The notes under the pieces were generated by a model, which made no database searches, had not been told where the DNA came from, and saw only the letters and a list, made by a program, of their open reading frames with translations. From contig NZ_VLKY01000006.1 of the NCBI RefSeq assembly GCF_007830155.1, positions 186,001 through 250,000 of the forward strand: DNA of 64,000 bases, in the 5' to 3' direction. The stretch's first letter is position 1; each line of letters opens with the position of its first letter. Shown here piece after piece: positions 56,847-64,000 of this stretch. The position numbers and the translations under genes were made by a program. The DNA is from Pseudomonas duriflava. GTDB taxonomy: Bacteria > Pseudomonadota > Gammaproteobacteria > Pseudomonadales > Pseudomonadaceae.

Positions 56847-58541
56847 TCAATCTTTGGTAACGCGGTTGATTTCTTCCAGGCTTGTGACGCCTTGCATCGC
56901 CTTAAGCAGACCGGACGTCCGTAAATCGTTGAAACCTTCTTCGCGAGCCTTACGGGCAATGGCGATAGAATTGCCTTCTTCCATAATCAGATTTTGTAAG
57001 GCTGGGGTGATCTTAACCACCTCATAAATACCAATACGGCCTCGGTAGCCCTTATTGCAATCGTCACAGCCTATAGGGGAGTAAAGTGTAAATTTGCCAA
57101 TCTGGTCTGCGGGGAAGCCTTCAGAAAGCAGTGTTTCTCTTGGTACATCATGAGGCTTTTTACATTTAGGGCAGAGTTTGCGTGCCAGCCGCTGGGCAAT
57201 GATCAGATTGACCGAGGTAGCGATGTTGAACGCAGGAACGCCCATATTACGCAGGCGTGTTAGGGTTTCTGCGGCGCTGTTTGTATGAAGGGTCGACATT
57301 ACCATATGGCCGGTTTGGGCGGCTTTGATGGCGATTTCAGCTGTTTCTAAGTCGCGGATCTCGCCCACCATGATAACGTCAGGATCCTGACGCAAAAATG
57401 CTCGAAGCGCCTGGGCAAAGTCCATTCCTTGACGCGGGTTAACGTTAACCTGATTGATACCTTCCAGGTTAATTTCTACCGGATCTTCCGCTGTAGAAAT
57501 ATTGATGTCTTCCGTATTGAGGATATTCAGACCGGTATACAGCGATACTGTCTTGCCCGAACCGGTCGGGCCGGTGACCAGAATCATACCCTGGGGCTGA
57601 CTTAAAGCGTCCATATACAACGCTTTTTGACCTTCTTCGTAACCCAAAGCATCAATGCCCATCTGAGCGCTGGAAGGGTCAAGAATTCGCATTACGATCT
57701 TTTCGCCCCAAAGGGTGGGGAGAGTATTCACACGAAAGTCGATGGATTTGGTCTTGGATACCTTGAGTTTGACGCGTCCGTCCTGTGGCTTGCGCCGCTC
57801 GGAAATATCCATGCTCGACATGACCTTCAGGCGGGCTGATATGCGAGGTGCCAGTTGAATAGGCGGGCGAGCTACTTCATGCATGACGCCATCGGTACGA
57901 AAGCGCACCCGATAGATCCGTTCATAGGGCTCGAAGTGCAGGTCCGATGAGCCGCGTTTGATGGCATCCAGTAGCATCTTATTAACGAAGCGCACAACAG
58001 GCGCATCATCGGCATCGGTTGCAGAGGCTTCTTGCTTTTTCTCTTCTCCAGCATCGATCTCAACGTCGAGATCAATATCACCCATATCCAGACCGCCTGT
58101 GCCGTTATCTAGGTAACGGTCAATAGCGTCATGAAGCTTGTCATCCTCTACCAGGATAGGCTCGGCGGTAAGGCCAGTGCTGAATTGCACATCATTGATG
58201 GCCTGCTGATTGGTTGGGTCAGAAAGGCCGATATAAAGCTTATTTCCGCGCTTGGCGAGGGGGAGAAAGTGATGCTGCTGCATCAGCTTTTCGCTAACTA
58301 CTTCTTTGGGGAGGCTTTCCTTATCAAGCGCGCTCAAGTCTAGAAAAGCCAAGCCGAATTGCTCCGCAGCTAATTCAGCCAGAGGGCGGCTTTTGACTAA
58401 GCGATTTTGAACGAGATAACTCACCAATGGCGTTTGGCTGCGTTTGGCCTGGGCTACAGCACTTTGTGCTGTTTTCTCATCGAGCAGTTCGGCCAATACG
58501 AGCTGGCGAGCAAGACCGGACAGAGGAGGGAAATCAGTCAT
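56847..58541 (-). CDS. pilB: Pilus assembly ATPase PilB
   Basis: A 564-residue GspE-type extension ATPase. N-terminal MshEN-like domain (QLVLAELLDEKTAQSAVAQAKRSQTPLVSYL), which in homologues binds c-di-GMP, Walker A GPTGSGKTV near 325, Walker B MVGEIRDLETAEIA, and zinc tetracysteine CPKCKKP and CDDCNKG near 450-490. ATG chosen after rejecting an upstream TTG. Divergent from pilA. Confidence 0.96.
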   Translation of the reverse strand: MTDFPPLSGLARQLVLAELLDEKTAQSAVAQAKRSQTPLVSYLVQNRLVKSRPLAELAAEQFGLAFLDLSALDKESLPKEVVSEKLMQQHHFLPLAKRGNKLYIGLSDPTNQQAINDVQFSTGLTAEPILVEDDKLHDAIDRYLDNGTGGLDMGDIDLDVEIDAGEEKKQEASATDADDAPVVRFVNKMLLDAIKRGSSDLHFEPYERIYRVRFRTDGVMHEVARPPIQLAPRISARLKVMSSMDISERRKPQDGRVKLKVSKTKSIDFRVNTLPTLWGEKIVMRILDPSSAQMGIDALGYEEGQKALYMDALSQPQGMILVTGPTGSGKTVSLYTGLNILNTEDINISTAEDPVEINLEGINQVNVNPRQGMDFAQALRAFLRQDPDVIMVGEIRDLETAEIAIKAAQTGHMVMSTLHTNSAAETLTRLRNMGVPAFNIATSVNLIIAQRLARKLCPKCKKPHDVPRETLLSEGFPADQIGKFTLYSPIGCDDCNKGYRGRIGIYEVVKITPALQNLIMEEGNSIAIARKAREEGFNDLRTSGLLKAMQGVTSLEEINRVTKD

Positions 58542-58620
58542 GAGAAACAGCCTGGGCAATCACAGAGATGCTTGCCTTATAGCAGGCCCACAAGACTACA
58601 TCAAACGGCTCATTTTAAAG

Positions 58621-58635
58621 TGACAATTCTTGTCA
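58621..58635. promoter_or_regulatory. Palindrome TGACA-N5-TGTCA, candidate PilR upstream site
   Basis: Perfect 5-bp arms about 80 bases upstream of the sigma-54 promoter. PilR sites in P. aeruginosa are built from TGTC-type repeats, which this contains on both strands. Confidence 0.5.
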
Positions 58636-58698
58636 ATAGCTGCCATGCAGGCGAAGCGGCAGGCGAGCTATTTCACATAAATAGCGGGCTTTCCTAAT

Positions 58699-58715
58699 TT
58701 GGCACGCGGAATGCT
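58699..58715 (+). promoter_or_regulatory. Sigma-54 promoter of pilA
   Basis: TTGGCACGCGGAATGCT has GG and GC elements twelve bases apart, close to consensus TGGCACG-N4-TTGCA, about 50 bases before the pilA start. It fits control by PilR. Confidence 0.85.
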
Positions 58716-58763
58716 TATGTCTCGTCAGGCACGTTGAGCCTACTTCTTCTATCGGAGACACGC

Positions 58764-59195
58764 ATGAAAGCTCAAAAAGGTTTTACACTGATTGAATTGA
58801 TGATCGTAGTGGCGATCATTGGTATTCTAGCGGCTATTGCACTACCTGCTTATCAAGATTACACAGTTCGTGCTCGAGTAAGTGAAGGGCTAACGCAGGC
58901 AGCTGCTGCTAAAACTTTAGTTGCAGAAAATGCTGCTAATGCTACTTCTCCTTTAAGTACTGGATGGACTTTCAATTCAAGTGGTACTAAAAACGTTTCT
59001 TCTGTAGCTGTTGGTGCAAATGGCGCAATTACCGTGACAATGACTTCAGCTGCTCAGGGTGTTGTTTTTACCTTAACACCTTCTTCAGGTGGCTCAGCTA
59101 TTAGTGCAGGTACAGTTCCGAGTGATGTTATTACTTGGACCTGCGCAGTAAGTAATAGCGCTAATGCTAAGTATGTACCTTCCGAGTGTCGTTAA
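58764..59195 (+). CDS. pilA: Type IVa major pilin PilA
   Basis: A 143-residue prepilin: leader MKAQKG cut before [27 protein letters not shown], with Glu5. C127 and C142 bound a disulfide loop of 14 residues. The body is rich in Ser, Thr, Ala and Asn (NATSPLST at 59-66), giving many possible O-glycosylation sites in the region modified in group IV P. aeruginosa pilins. From here composition becomes visibly AT-rich compared with pilB. A strong terminator follows and a glycosyltransferase gene comes next. Confidence 0.96.
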   Translation: MKAQKGFTLIELMIVVAIIGILAAIALPAYQDYTVRARVSEGLTQAAAAKTLVAENAANATSPLSTGWTFNSSGTKNVSSVAVGANGAITVTMTSAAQGVVFTLTPSSGGSAISAGTVPSDVITWTCAVSNSANAKYVPSECR

Positions 59196-59202
59196 TTTTT
59201 AA

Positions 59203-59231
59203 AAAAAGCCCCTTATAAGGGGCTTTTTTTT
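59203..59231 (+). terminator. Terminator between pilA and the glycosyltransferase gene
   Basis: AAAAAGCCCC/GGGGCTTTTTTT stem with loop TTATA. It ends nine bases before the next ATG, so the downstream gene can only be read through this hairpin or from a promoter inside pilA. Confidence 0.92.
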
Positions 59232-59239
59232 GGATTTTT

Positions 59240-61123
59240 ATGAAAAATTATTTTTCTAAATTTTCTCCAATACTTGCACTTTTGGTAATAACTCTATTTT
59301 ATGTTCCGGTGCATAGCTATGATTATGTTTGGGACGATACGACGTTATTTTTAGATAGTTCTGCACTTAGAGATCCAGTGGATTTATGGGGTTCTATTAG
59401 TCAGTCTATTTTGCCGGGTACTACTTATTTTCGTCCGGCAGTACTTTTAAGCTTCATTTGCGAGTTCAAGATTTTCGATGTAAATCCGTCAGTTTCTCAT
59501 ATTGTTAATCTTTTAATATTGCTAGCAAATTGCATTTTAGTAGGGTTGCTTTCGTACAAGGTTTCTGTTGATAGGTCTTGTAAGCATAGCGTAGAAGCTT
59601 ATCAGCGGGCGGCTATAGCTATCGTAATATATGGTATGCATCCCGCTCTTATAGAGTCCACAGTATGGGTTGCGGGGAGATTTGATTTACTAGTTACCCT
59701 CTTTTTCTTACTAGGATTGGTTTTTTCTACTTGGCTAAAAGGATGGATACGGGTAGTTGCGGTTTCATTTAGTTTTTTTTGCGCCTCTATGTCAAAAGAA
59801 ATGGCAGTGACTTTTCCTTTGATTTTGGCTGTTTGGCTATTTGTGAATTATGGGGCGGGAGAAAGATTTTTAATATTTCTAAAAAATATTTTTAGAAAAT
59901 CTTTTGTTTTTTTGTTTTTAGGTGTTTTTTTTAGCGGATTAGTGTATTTGCTTGTTAGGTATGAAGTTCATCCTGATATTTATGTTGCGAATATAGAGGT
60001 TGAGAGCGGGTTAAGCGTATTTCAACGAATCGGGCTCATTGGATATACTGTGCTTTTTTATCTTAGGATGATAATTTGGCCTTTTTCTGATTTAAATCCA
60101 ATGCATCCTGTTCAGATGGGGGAGCTTGAGGGGATTAGTCTCGTATTAAACATTATCGTTTGTGGTTTGTTTTTTATATCTGGAGTTCTAGCTGTAGCTT
60201 TGTGCCGAACTAAAGGCGCTCTTTTAGCGGTTTGTGGCTTTATTGCACTTTTGCCCGTTCTAAATATTATACCTCTTAATATAGGCGGGAATATAGGTCA
60301 TGAGCGATTTGTTGCATTGCCTTTAGTGTTTTTTGTTTTGGCGCTTATTAGTTTTAAGCCGGTCGAGCTACTTAAGGATAATCGGTACGGTAAATTAATA
60401 AGACTTATGCCGGTTTTTTGGCTGGTTTTGTGTTCCATGAATTTGCGTGTGACTATTCCTCTTTGGCAGAATGAGTTTTCATTATGGTCATGGGCTTATA
60501 GTAAAAACCCTAATGTAGAATTTATTCAATTTAACTATGTGGCGTCTTCCATCTTTCTTGGGCAGCTGGAAGTTGCAGATAAGGCACTTTCTGAAATAGA
60601 AAAAAAGGAGAAAGGTCTTTCTTCTAGAATGAAGGCTGTTAAAGGACAATTATTGATTCGACAGGGAAGACTTTTAGATGCGAACGTTTTGTTGGAGGAT
60701 TCGCTTTCAGATGAGAATAAGGTACATGAGGAAGTCTTAAGGAAAGGCATATCTTTACATGACGCAAAAATTGTTAGGGATAATGTTCCTAATGCATGGT
60801 TTTTAAGATATGTGTATGGCTCTTTAGTTGAGTCTTACGTTAAGCAGGAGAGATATGATGATGCTTTGAGTAATTTAAGTATTATGGAGTTTTATAGTCC
60901 AGAATATCCTGTCTCTATGTTAATGCGTGCTTTGATTAATTATGGTAAGGGGGATGTTGAGTTGGGCGATGCTTTTTTTGTGAAGGCATTAGATGGTTTT
61001 GCTAGTTTGGCTCATGAAAAGGTTTATGAAACAAGGGCAAAATTTATCAAGGATATATGTGATAAGGATGGCTCTCAAAAAGCTTGCAATATGATAACTG
61101 GTAGCTTGGTAAGTAAGAGTTAG
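59240..61123 (+). CDS. GT-C-fold pilin glycosyltransferase candidate with TPR tail (TfpW-like position)
   Basis: A 627-residue membrane protein. The first 400 residues hold about ten helices with GT-C motifs: DYVWDD at 28-33 (catalytic-type acidic pair after helix 1), HPALIESTVWVAGRFDLL near 134, ASMSKEMAVTFPL near 182, and HERFVALPLVF near 354, a set typical of TMTC/PMT-type transferases using polyprenyl-phosphate sugars. The last 200 residues are TPR-like. It sits directly after pilA, the position of TfpW in group IV P. aeruginosa, and is strongly AT-rich. Target PilA and donor identity are inferred from context. No clear Shine-Dalgarno is seen apart from the preceding hairpin. Confidence 0.75.
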   Translation: MKNYFSKFSPILALLVITLFYVPVHSYDYVWDDTTLFLDSSALRDPVDLWGSISQSILPGTTYFRPAVLLSFICEFKIFDVNPSVSHIVNLLILLANCILVGLLSYKVSVDRSCKHSVEAYQRAAIAIVIYGMHPALIESTVWVAGRFDLLVTLFFLLGLVFSTWLKGWIRVVAVSFSFFCASMSKEMAVTFPLILAVWLFVNYGAGERFLIFLKNIFRKSFVFLFLGVFFSGLVYLLVRYEVHPDIYVANIEVESGLSVFQRIGLIGYTVLFYLRMIIWPFSDLNPMHPVQMGELEGISLVLNIIVCGLFFISGVLAVALCRTKGALLAVCGFIALLPVLNIIPLNIGGNIGHERFVALPLVFFVLALISFKPVELLKDNRYGKLIRLMPVFWLVLCSMNLRVTIPLWQNEFSLWSWAYSKNPNVEFIQFNYVASSIFLGQLEVADKALSEIEKKEKGLSSRMKAVKGQLLIRQGRLLDANVLLEDSLSDENKVHEEVLRKGISLHDAKIVRDNVPNAWFLRYVYGSLVESYVKQERYDDALSNLSIMEFYSPEYPVSMLMRALINYGKGDVELGDAFFVKALDGFASLAHEKVYETRAKFIKDICDKDGSQKACNMITGSLVSKS

Positions 61124-61225
61124 TCCGGTTTTTAAATTTTAAAATGAAAGAGCTGCTTAAGCTTATTAGGCAGTATCAGTAGATTAAAAAATAGCTTTGC
61201 TATAATAAGTACTCTTTTGCGCATT

Positions 61226-61741
61226 GGTGGAGTATCGACCGGCAGGTCATGTCCTAGGACGAAGCCGTGGTGGGGGATAGGCACTAAGATCTATCTGTTT
61301 GCTATGTGATACCAACGGTATTCGTTAGGCTTTACGCTTTCGCCTGGATAACAGGCTGACTTAGGCTACTTCACGGTACTACTTGATCAGGTGCTTCTTG
61401 GTCGTCAGGGCAGGCAGCGTAAGCGTTGCAGAAGAATAGTTACGGACTAAGGCTATGATAGTGAGGCGCTACGTCGCTACCATAATTGCTTGGGTATGCA
61501 GCCACGACTACCCAGCGCAGTATGTTTCGAAAGCCTCGGCTAGGCCTGCCTCGAAGGTTTACCAAACCTAGCTGTAGGCAGCATGACGTAATCAAGTGGC
61601 TATTCAAGCGACTAAAGGAAATGCGTTAGCACTGTACCCGCTTTGACAAGCTGGCTATTAGCTTCAAAGCCCTAGTAACACTGAGCGACACATGCAGGCT
61701 GATTTTTCAGACAGAGCCTGGCCAAGCAGCCGCTAGGTAGA
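61226..61741 (+). pseudogene. Decayed IS5-family transposase (C-terminal part)
   Basis: Conceptual translation in one frame reads IGTKIYLFAM, FTLSPG, LLDQVLLGRQGRQRKRC, VTD*GYDSEALRRYHN and LGMQPRLP; a frame change then gives HDVIKWLFKRLKEMR*HC followed by RFDKLAISFKALVTL. These are the conserved blocks of IS5-family (IS427-like) transposases, including the DDE region GYDSEALR and the final glutamate helix, broken by several stops and at least one frameshift. No intact terminal repeats or N-terminal half were recognised, so only a fossil remains. Confidence 0.8.
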
Positions 61742-62018
61742 TCAACAGGAAATTATAACGAAACGAATATGGACTTCTGTGCTTCGGCTGATTTAACAAC
61801 TTAATTCTATTTATTTCCCTCTTTCTTAGATGTTTGTGCTTGGGCAGAGTAGCTTTCCTCTGCTGCAATTAGGCGTATGGCTGCTGGCTCGGTCAGCGCC
61901 TACAAATCGTTTTTTATAAGAGAAACTAACCAGCATAAGCCTGAACGACAAACTACGATTTTAATATATTTGTAAAATGCTCTATTCAAACACCACCTAC
62001 CGCAGAGATGTTTTACAT
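61742..62018. other. Non-coding gap between IS remnant and ubiA-like gene
   Basis: About 280 bases with no convincing gene. AT-rich near its right end (TTTTAATATATTTGTAAAAT), where a promoter for the downstream operon would be expected, though no clear -35/-10 pair could be assigned. Confidence 0.5.
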
Positions 62019-62891
62019 ATGTTGTCAGTCATAAAACTGGCTCGCCCCCATCAGTATCTCAAAAATGGCTTTGTGCTATTGGGCCCTTTATTTTCCCATC
62101 AGTGGAGCCTTGTGATGCTCAGTCAGGCACTGTTGGCTTTTTTAGCTTTCTGCTGCGTCGCTAGTGCGGTCTATATACTCAACGACATCATGGACATCGA
62201 GGCGGATCGAGCTCACCCCGTAAAGTGTAATCGTCCATTGCCCAGCGGGGCTGCCTCATTAGGTACGGCAAAGTGTTTGCTGGTGGGCTTGGTGGCGAGC
62301 TCGCTTGTGCTGTCGTTGAAAGTTAGCGAGTGGTGCATGCTATTTATAGCAACCTACTTCGTCATTAACATCCTTTATTCATGGCGCCTCAAACACGTTG
62401 TAATTATCGACGTGTCACTAATTTCTTGTGGTTTCATGTTACGCATTTTAGTCGGCACGGTGGGGCTTGGTATCACACCGTCTTCATGGCTACTGCTATG
62501 TGGTTTGATGATGACTCTATTCTTGGGCTTTGCCAAGCGGCGTGCCGAGTTGCTAATGTTTGAGACCACTAAAGGGGCTAACAATAGCTTCACTCGTCGT
62601 GTGCTCGATGACTACAGCCACGAGATGCTTGAACAGTTTATCGCGGTGACCGCCGCCTGCACGATAATCGCCTACGGCCTCTACACAGTATCTCCGCAAA
62701 CTATAGCTATTCACGGTAGCGACAATCTGATTTACACGTTGCCGTTCGTAGTCTATGGCATTTTCCGCTATCTTTTCCTGCTGCACCGGCGGGACAAGGG
62801 AAACGATACAGCTAAGGATCTGATTCAAGATCGCCATTTACTACTGACGATAGCGGCTTGGGTGATCACTACCTTATGGGTACTCGCATGA
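62019..62891 (+). CDS. UbiA-type decaprenyl-phosphate phosphoribosyltransferase-like protein
   Basis: A 290-residue membrane prenyltransferase with about eight helices. The first Asp motif is NDIMDIEADRAHPVKCNRPLPSG near 54-76, close to the NDxxDxxxDRxHPxKxxRP pattern of mycobacterial DPPR synthase (Rv3806c), and YSWRLKHVVIIDV follows near 115. That enzyme puts phosphoribose from PRPP on a polyprenyl phosphate, the first step to D-arabinofuranose donors. ATG with a GAGA site was chosen. The stop overlaps the next start (ATGA), and a DprE1-like gene follows, supporting this role over ubiquinone or homogentisate chemistry. Confidence 0.83.
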   Translation: MLSVIKLARPHQYLKNGFVLLGPLFSHQWSLVMLSQALLAFLAFCCVASAVYILNDIMDIEADRAHPVKCNRPLPSGAASLGTAKCLLVGLVASSLVLSLKVSEWCMLFIATYFVINILYSWRLKHVVIIDVSLISCGFMLRILVGTVGLGITPSSWLLLCGLMMTLFLGFAKRRAELLMFETTKGANNSFTRRVLDDYSHEMLEQFIAVTAACTIIAYGLYTVSPQTIAIHGSDNLIYTLPFVVYGIFRYLFLLHRRDKGNDTAKDLIQDRHLLLTIAAWVITTLWVLA

Positions 62892-63862
62892 TATCGTCAG
62901 TAGAAAATTATTTAAAAGGTTGGCGCTTGAGAGCATTGATCTTTTCTATCGTAGCCTCGACTGGCGCTTATTTAGGGTTCTCCTTATGGGCTGGCTGTAA
63001 AGAAGTAATTACCGCCTTCGCGCAGATCGGACTGGTAGGAACGGTTATTACCCTCTGCATGTCCTTAATGAACTACGGGCTACGTTTTGTCCGTTGGCAA
63101 CTTTATCTGGTACAGCTGGGCTATTACGTGCCCTGGATACCGAGCCTGCGGATCTACCTCAGCGGCTTTGCCCTAACCACTACGCCCGGCAAGGCGGGAG
63201 AGGCCTTTCGGAGTGTGCTCCTCAAGCAGCAAGGGGTGCCGTTCCCAACGACCTTCGCCACTTTTATAAGCGAGCGTCTTTCTGATCTCGTAGCCATCGT
63301 GCTGCTCGCCCTGGTGGGGCTGGCTCAGTACCCTGAGGCGTCGGGTGTCGTGCTAGCCGGGACATTAGGGGGCGTGGCAATGTTGGTCTGCCTGTCGAGT
63401 CAGACGCTGCTGGACCGGCTGCACTATTGGGCTTCGTCCCGTCAGGGCAAACTAATAGCTCTGATTACGCATGTTAGCGAAGTGATGAAAAGCGTACGGT
63501 GTTGTTACTGTCCCGGCCTGCTAGTTACGGCCACCGTAATTAGCGTAATCGCTTGGGCAACCGAGGCACTGGCCTTCTATTGGTTGCTAGGCTGGCTCGG
63601 CGCCGATATCTCGCTATCCTTTGCTATCTTTGTCTATGCATTGTCGATGCTGGCCGGTGCTTTGAGTTTTCTACCAGGTGGTCTAGGTAGTGCTGAGGCA
63701 GCAATGGTCTCACTGCTGGTCCATGTAGGAATAGCAATGCCTGTTGCCATCGCAGCGACGATATTCATCCGTTTAGCGACACTGTGGTTCGCTGTAGTAA
63801 TTGGCTTGGTGGCTCTGATCCGCAGCTGCCATGGAGAAGTCCTTACGGAAGAGATTACATGA
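62888..63862 (+). CDS. Flippase-like membrane protein (LPG synthase TM / YbhN family)
   Basis: A 324-residue protein with about eight helices. The motifs TTPGKAGEAFRSVLLK near 99 and FLPGGLGSAEAAMVSLL near 265 are the signature of the lysylphosphatidylglycerol-synthase transmembrane/UPF0104 family, here without any catalytic C-terminal domain. Stand-alone members are candidate lipid or polyprenyl-phosphate flippases. Four-base overlaps with both neighbours imply coupled translation with the arabinose-donor genes, so it may move the lipid-linked sugar across the membrane. Confidence 0.8.
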   Translation: MISSVENYLKGWRLRALIFSIVASTGAYLGFSLWAGCKEVITAFAQIGLVGTVITLCMSLMNYGLRFVRWQLYLVQLGYYVPWIPSLRIYLSGFALTTTPGKAGEAFRSVLLKQQGVPFPTTFATFISERLSDLVAIVLLALVGLAQYPEASGVVLAGTLGGVAMLVCLSSQTLLDRLHYWASSRQGKLIALITHVSEVMKSVRCCYCPGLLVTATVISVIAWATEALAFYWLLGWLGADISLSFAIFVYALSMLAGALSFLPGGLGSAEAAMVSLLVHVGIAMPVAIAATIFIRLATLWFAVVIGLVALIRSCHGEVLTEEIT

Positions 63863-64000
63863 GTACTCCTCGCTCTTGGAATCGCCTGCCACGAGTGAAG
63901 CCTAATGCAGTCTATGCGCTGAGTCAGCGTGGAGACTGCATGTTAGATACTCTACCTAGGCCGCTGCTAGCCTACGGAAACGGCCGTAGCTACGGTGATG
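63859..64000 (+). CDS. DprE1-like FAD-dependent oxidoreductase, N-terminal part (cut by window edge)
   Basis: Only 47 residues are in the window. They start MSTPRSWNRLPRVKPNAV and reach RPLLAYGNGRSYGD, the FAD-binding G-x-G-R-SYGD motif of DprE1 (decaprenylphosphoryl-ribose 2'-oxidase) and related PF01565 oxidases. DprE1 and DprE2 together epimerise the ribose to arabinose. The ATG overlaps the preceding stop codon. Partner DprE2 would be expected just beyond the edge. Confidence 0.78.
   Translation, partial: MSTPRSWNRLPRVKPNAVYALSQRGDCMLDTLPRPLLAYGNGRSYGD

Noticed and set aside
61124-61225. Left end or terminal repeat of the IS remnant
   Set aside because: No matching inverted repeats or target duplication could be found around the transposase fossil by eye.

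Overview
The window is a chromosomal segment of a Pseudomonas-like gammaproteobacterium. Gene order matches, from memory, the P. aeruginosa radA-to-pilA region: radA, mapZ, cstA, morA, rplU-rpmA-obg-proB, ileS-lspA-fkpB-ispH, the minor-pilin operon, pilRS, clpB, tRNAs and pilDCB-pilA. Base composition looks like the mid-50s in percent GC, lower than most Pseudomonas, so a low-GC lineage (for example the P. luteola/duriflava group) is possible; that is inference only.

Layout. 1-0.8 kb: start of an AlgP-like gene and a small hypothetical. 0.8-6.3 kb: radA behind a perfect LexA-type box, the c-di-GMP adaptor gene mapZ, and the carbon-starvation transporter pair cstA-ybdD followed by a CobW-family GTPase. 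6.3-14.5 kb: glyA, the large GGDEF/EAL protein morA, ettA, gntK. 14.5-22.1 kb: an EamA exporter, small envelope and hypothetical genes, a Lon-like protease, fklB and ispB. 22.4-33.5 kb: housekeeping block rplU, rpmA, obg, proB, rpsT, murJ, ribF, ileS, lspA, fkpB, ispH, many coupled by short overlaps. 33.5-44.5 kb: type IV pilus minor pilins (fimT, fimU, pilVWX, pilY1, pilE), thiO, and the pilR/pilS two-component system. 44.7-50.3 kb: bamD, rluD, pgeF, clpB with a heat-shock-like promoter. 50.4-54.6 kb: tRNA-Asn/Pro/Lys operon, ndh, a MOSC protein, a thioredoxin-like secreted protein behind a Fur-like box, yacG and coaE. 54.6-59.2 kb: pilD, pilC, pilB and divergent pilA with a sigma-54 promoter.

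The accessory and most interesting part is 58.7-64.0 kb. Next to pilA lies an AT-rich 627-residue GT-C-type glycosyltransferase with a TPR tail, then a decayed IS5-family transposase, then a tightly coupled set: a UbiA-type enzyme resembling mycobacterial decaprenyl-phosphate phosphoribosyltransferase, a flippase-like membrane protein, and the start of a DprE1-like FAD oxidoreductase that runs off the right edge. Together these look like a locus that makes a polyprenyl-phospho-D-arabinose donor and puts arabinofuranose on the pilin, comparable to the TfpW system of group IV P. aeruginosa pilins but here with donor synthesis, a candidate flippase and transferase beside pilA.

The pilus genes spread over the window form one system: PilD processes PilA and the minor pilins, PilB and PilC power and anchor assembly, FimU/PilVWX/PilY1/PilE prime the fibre, PilS/PilR drive pilA through sigma-54, and the 59-64 kb genes probably decorate it. 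MapZ and MorA add c-di-GMP control of motility.
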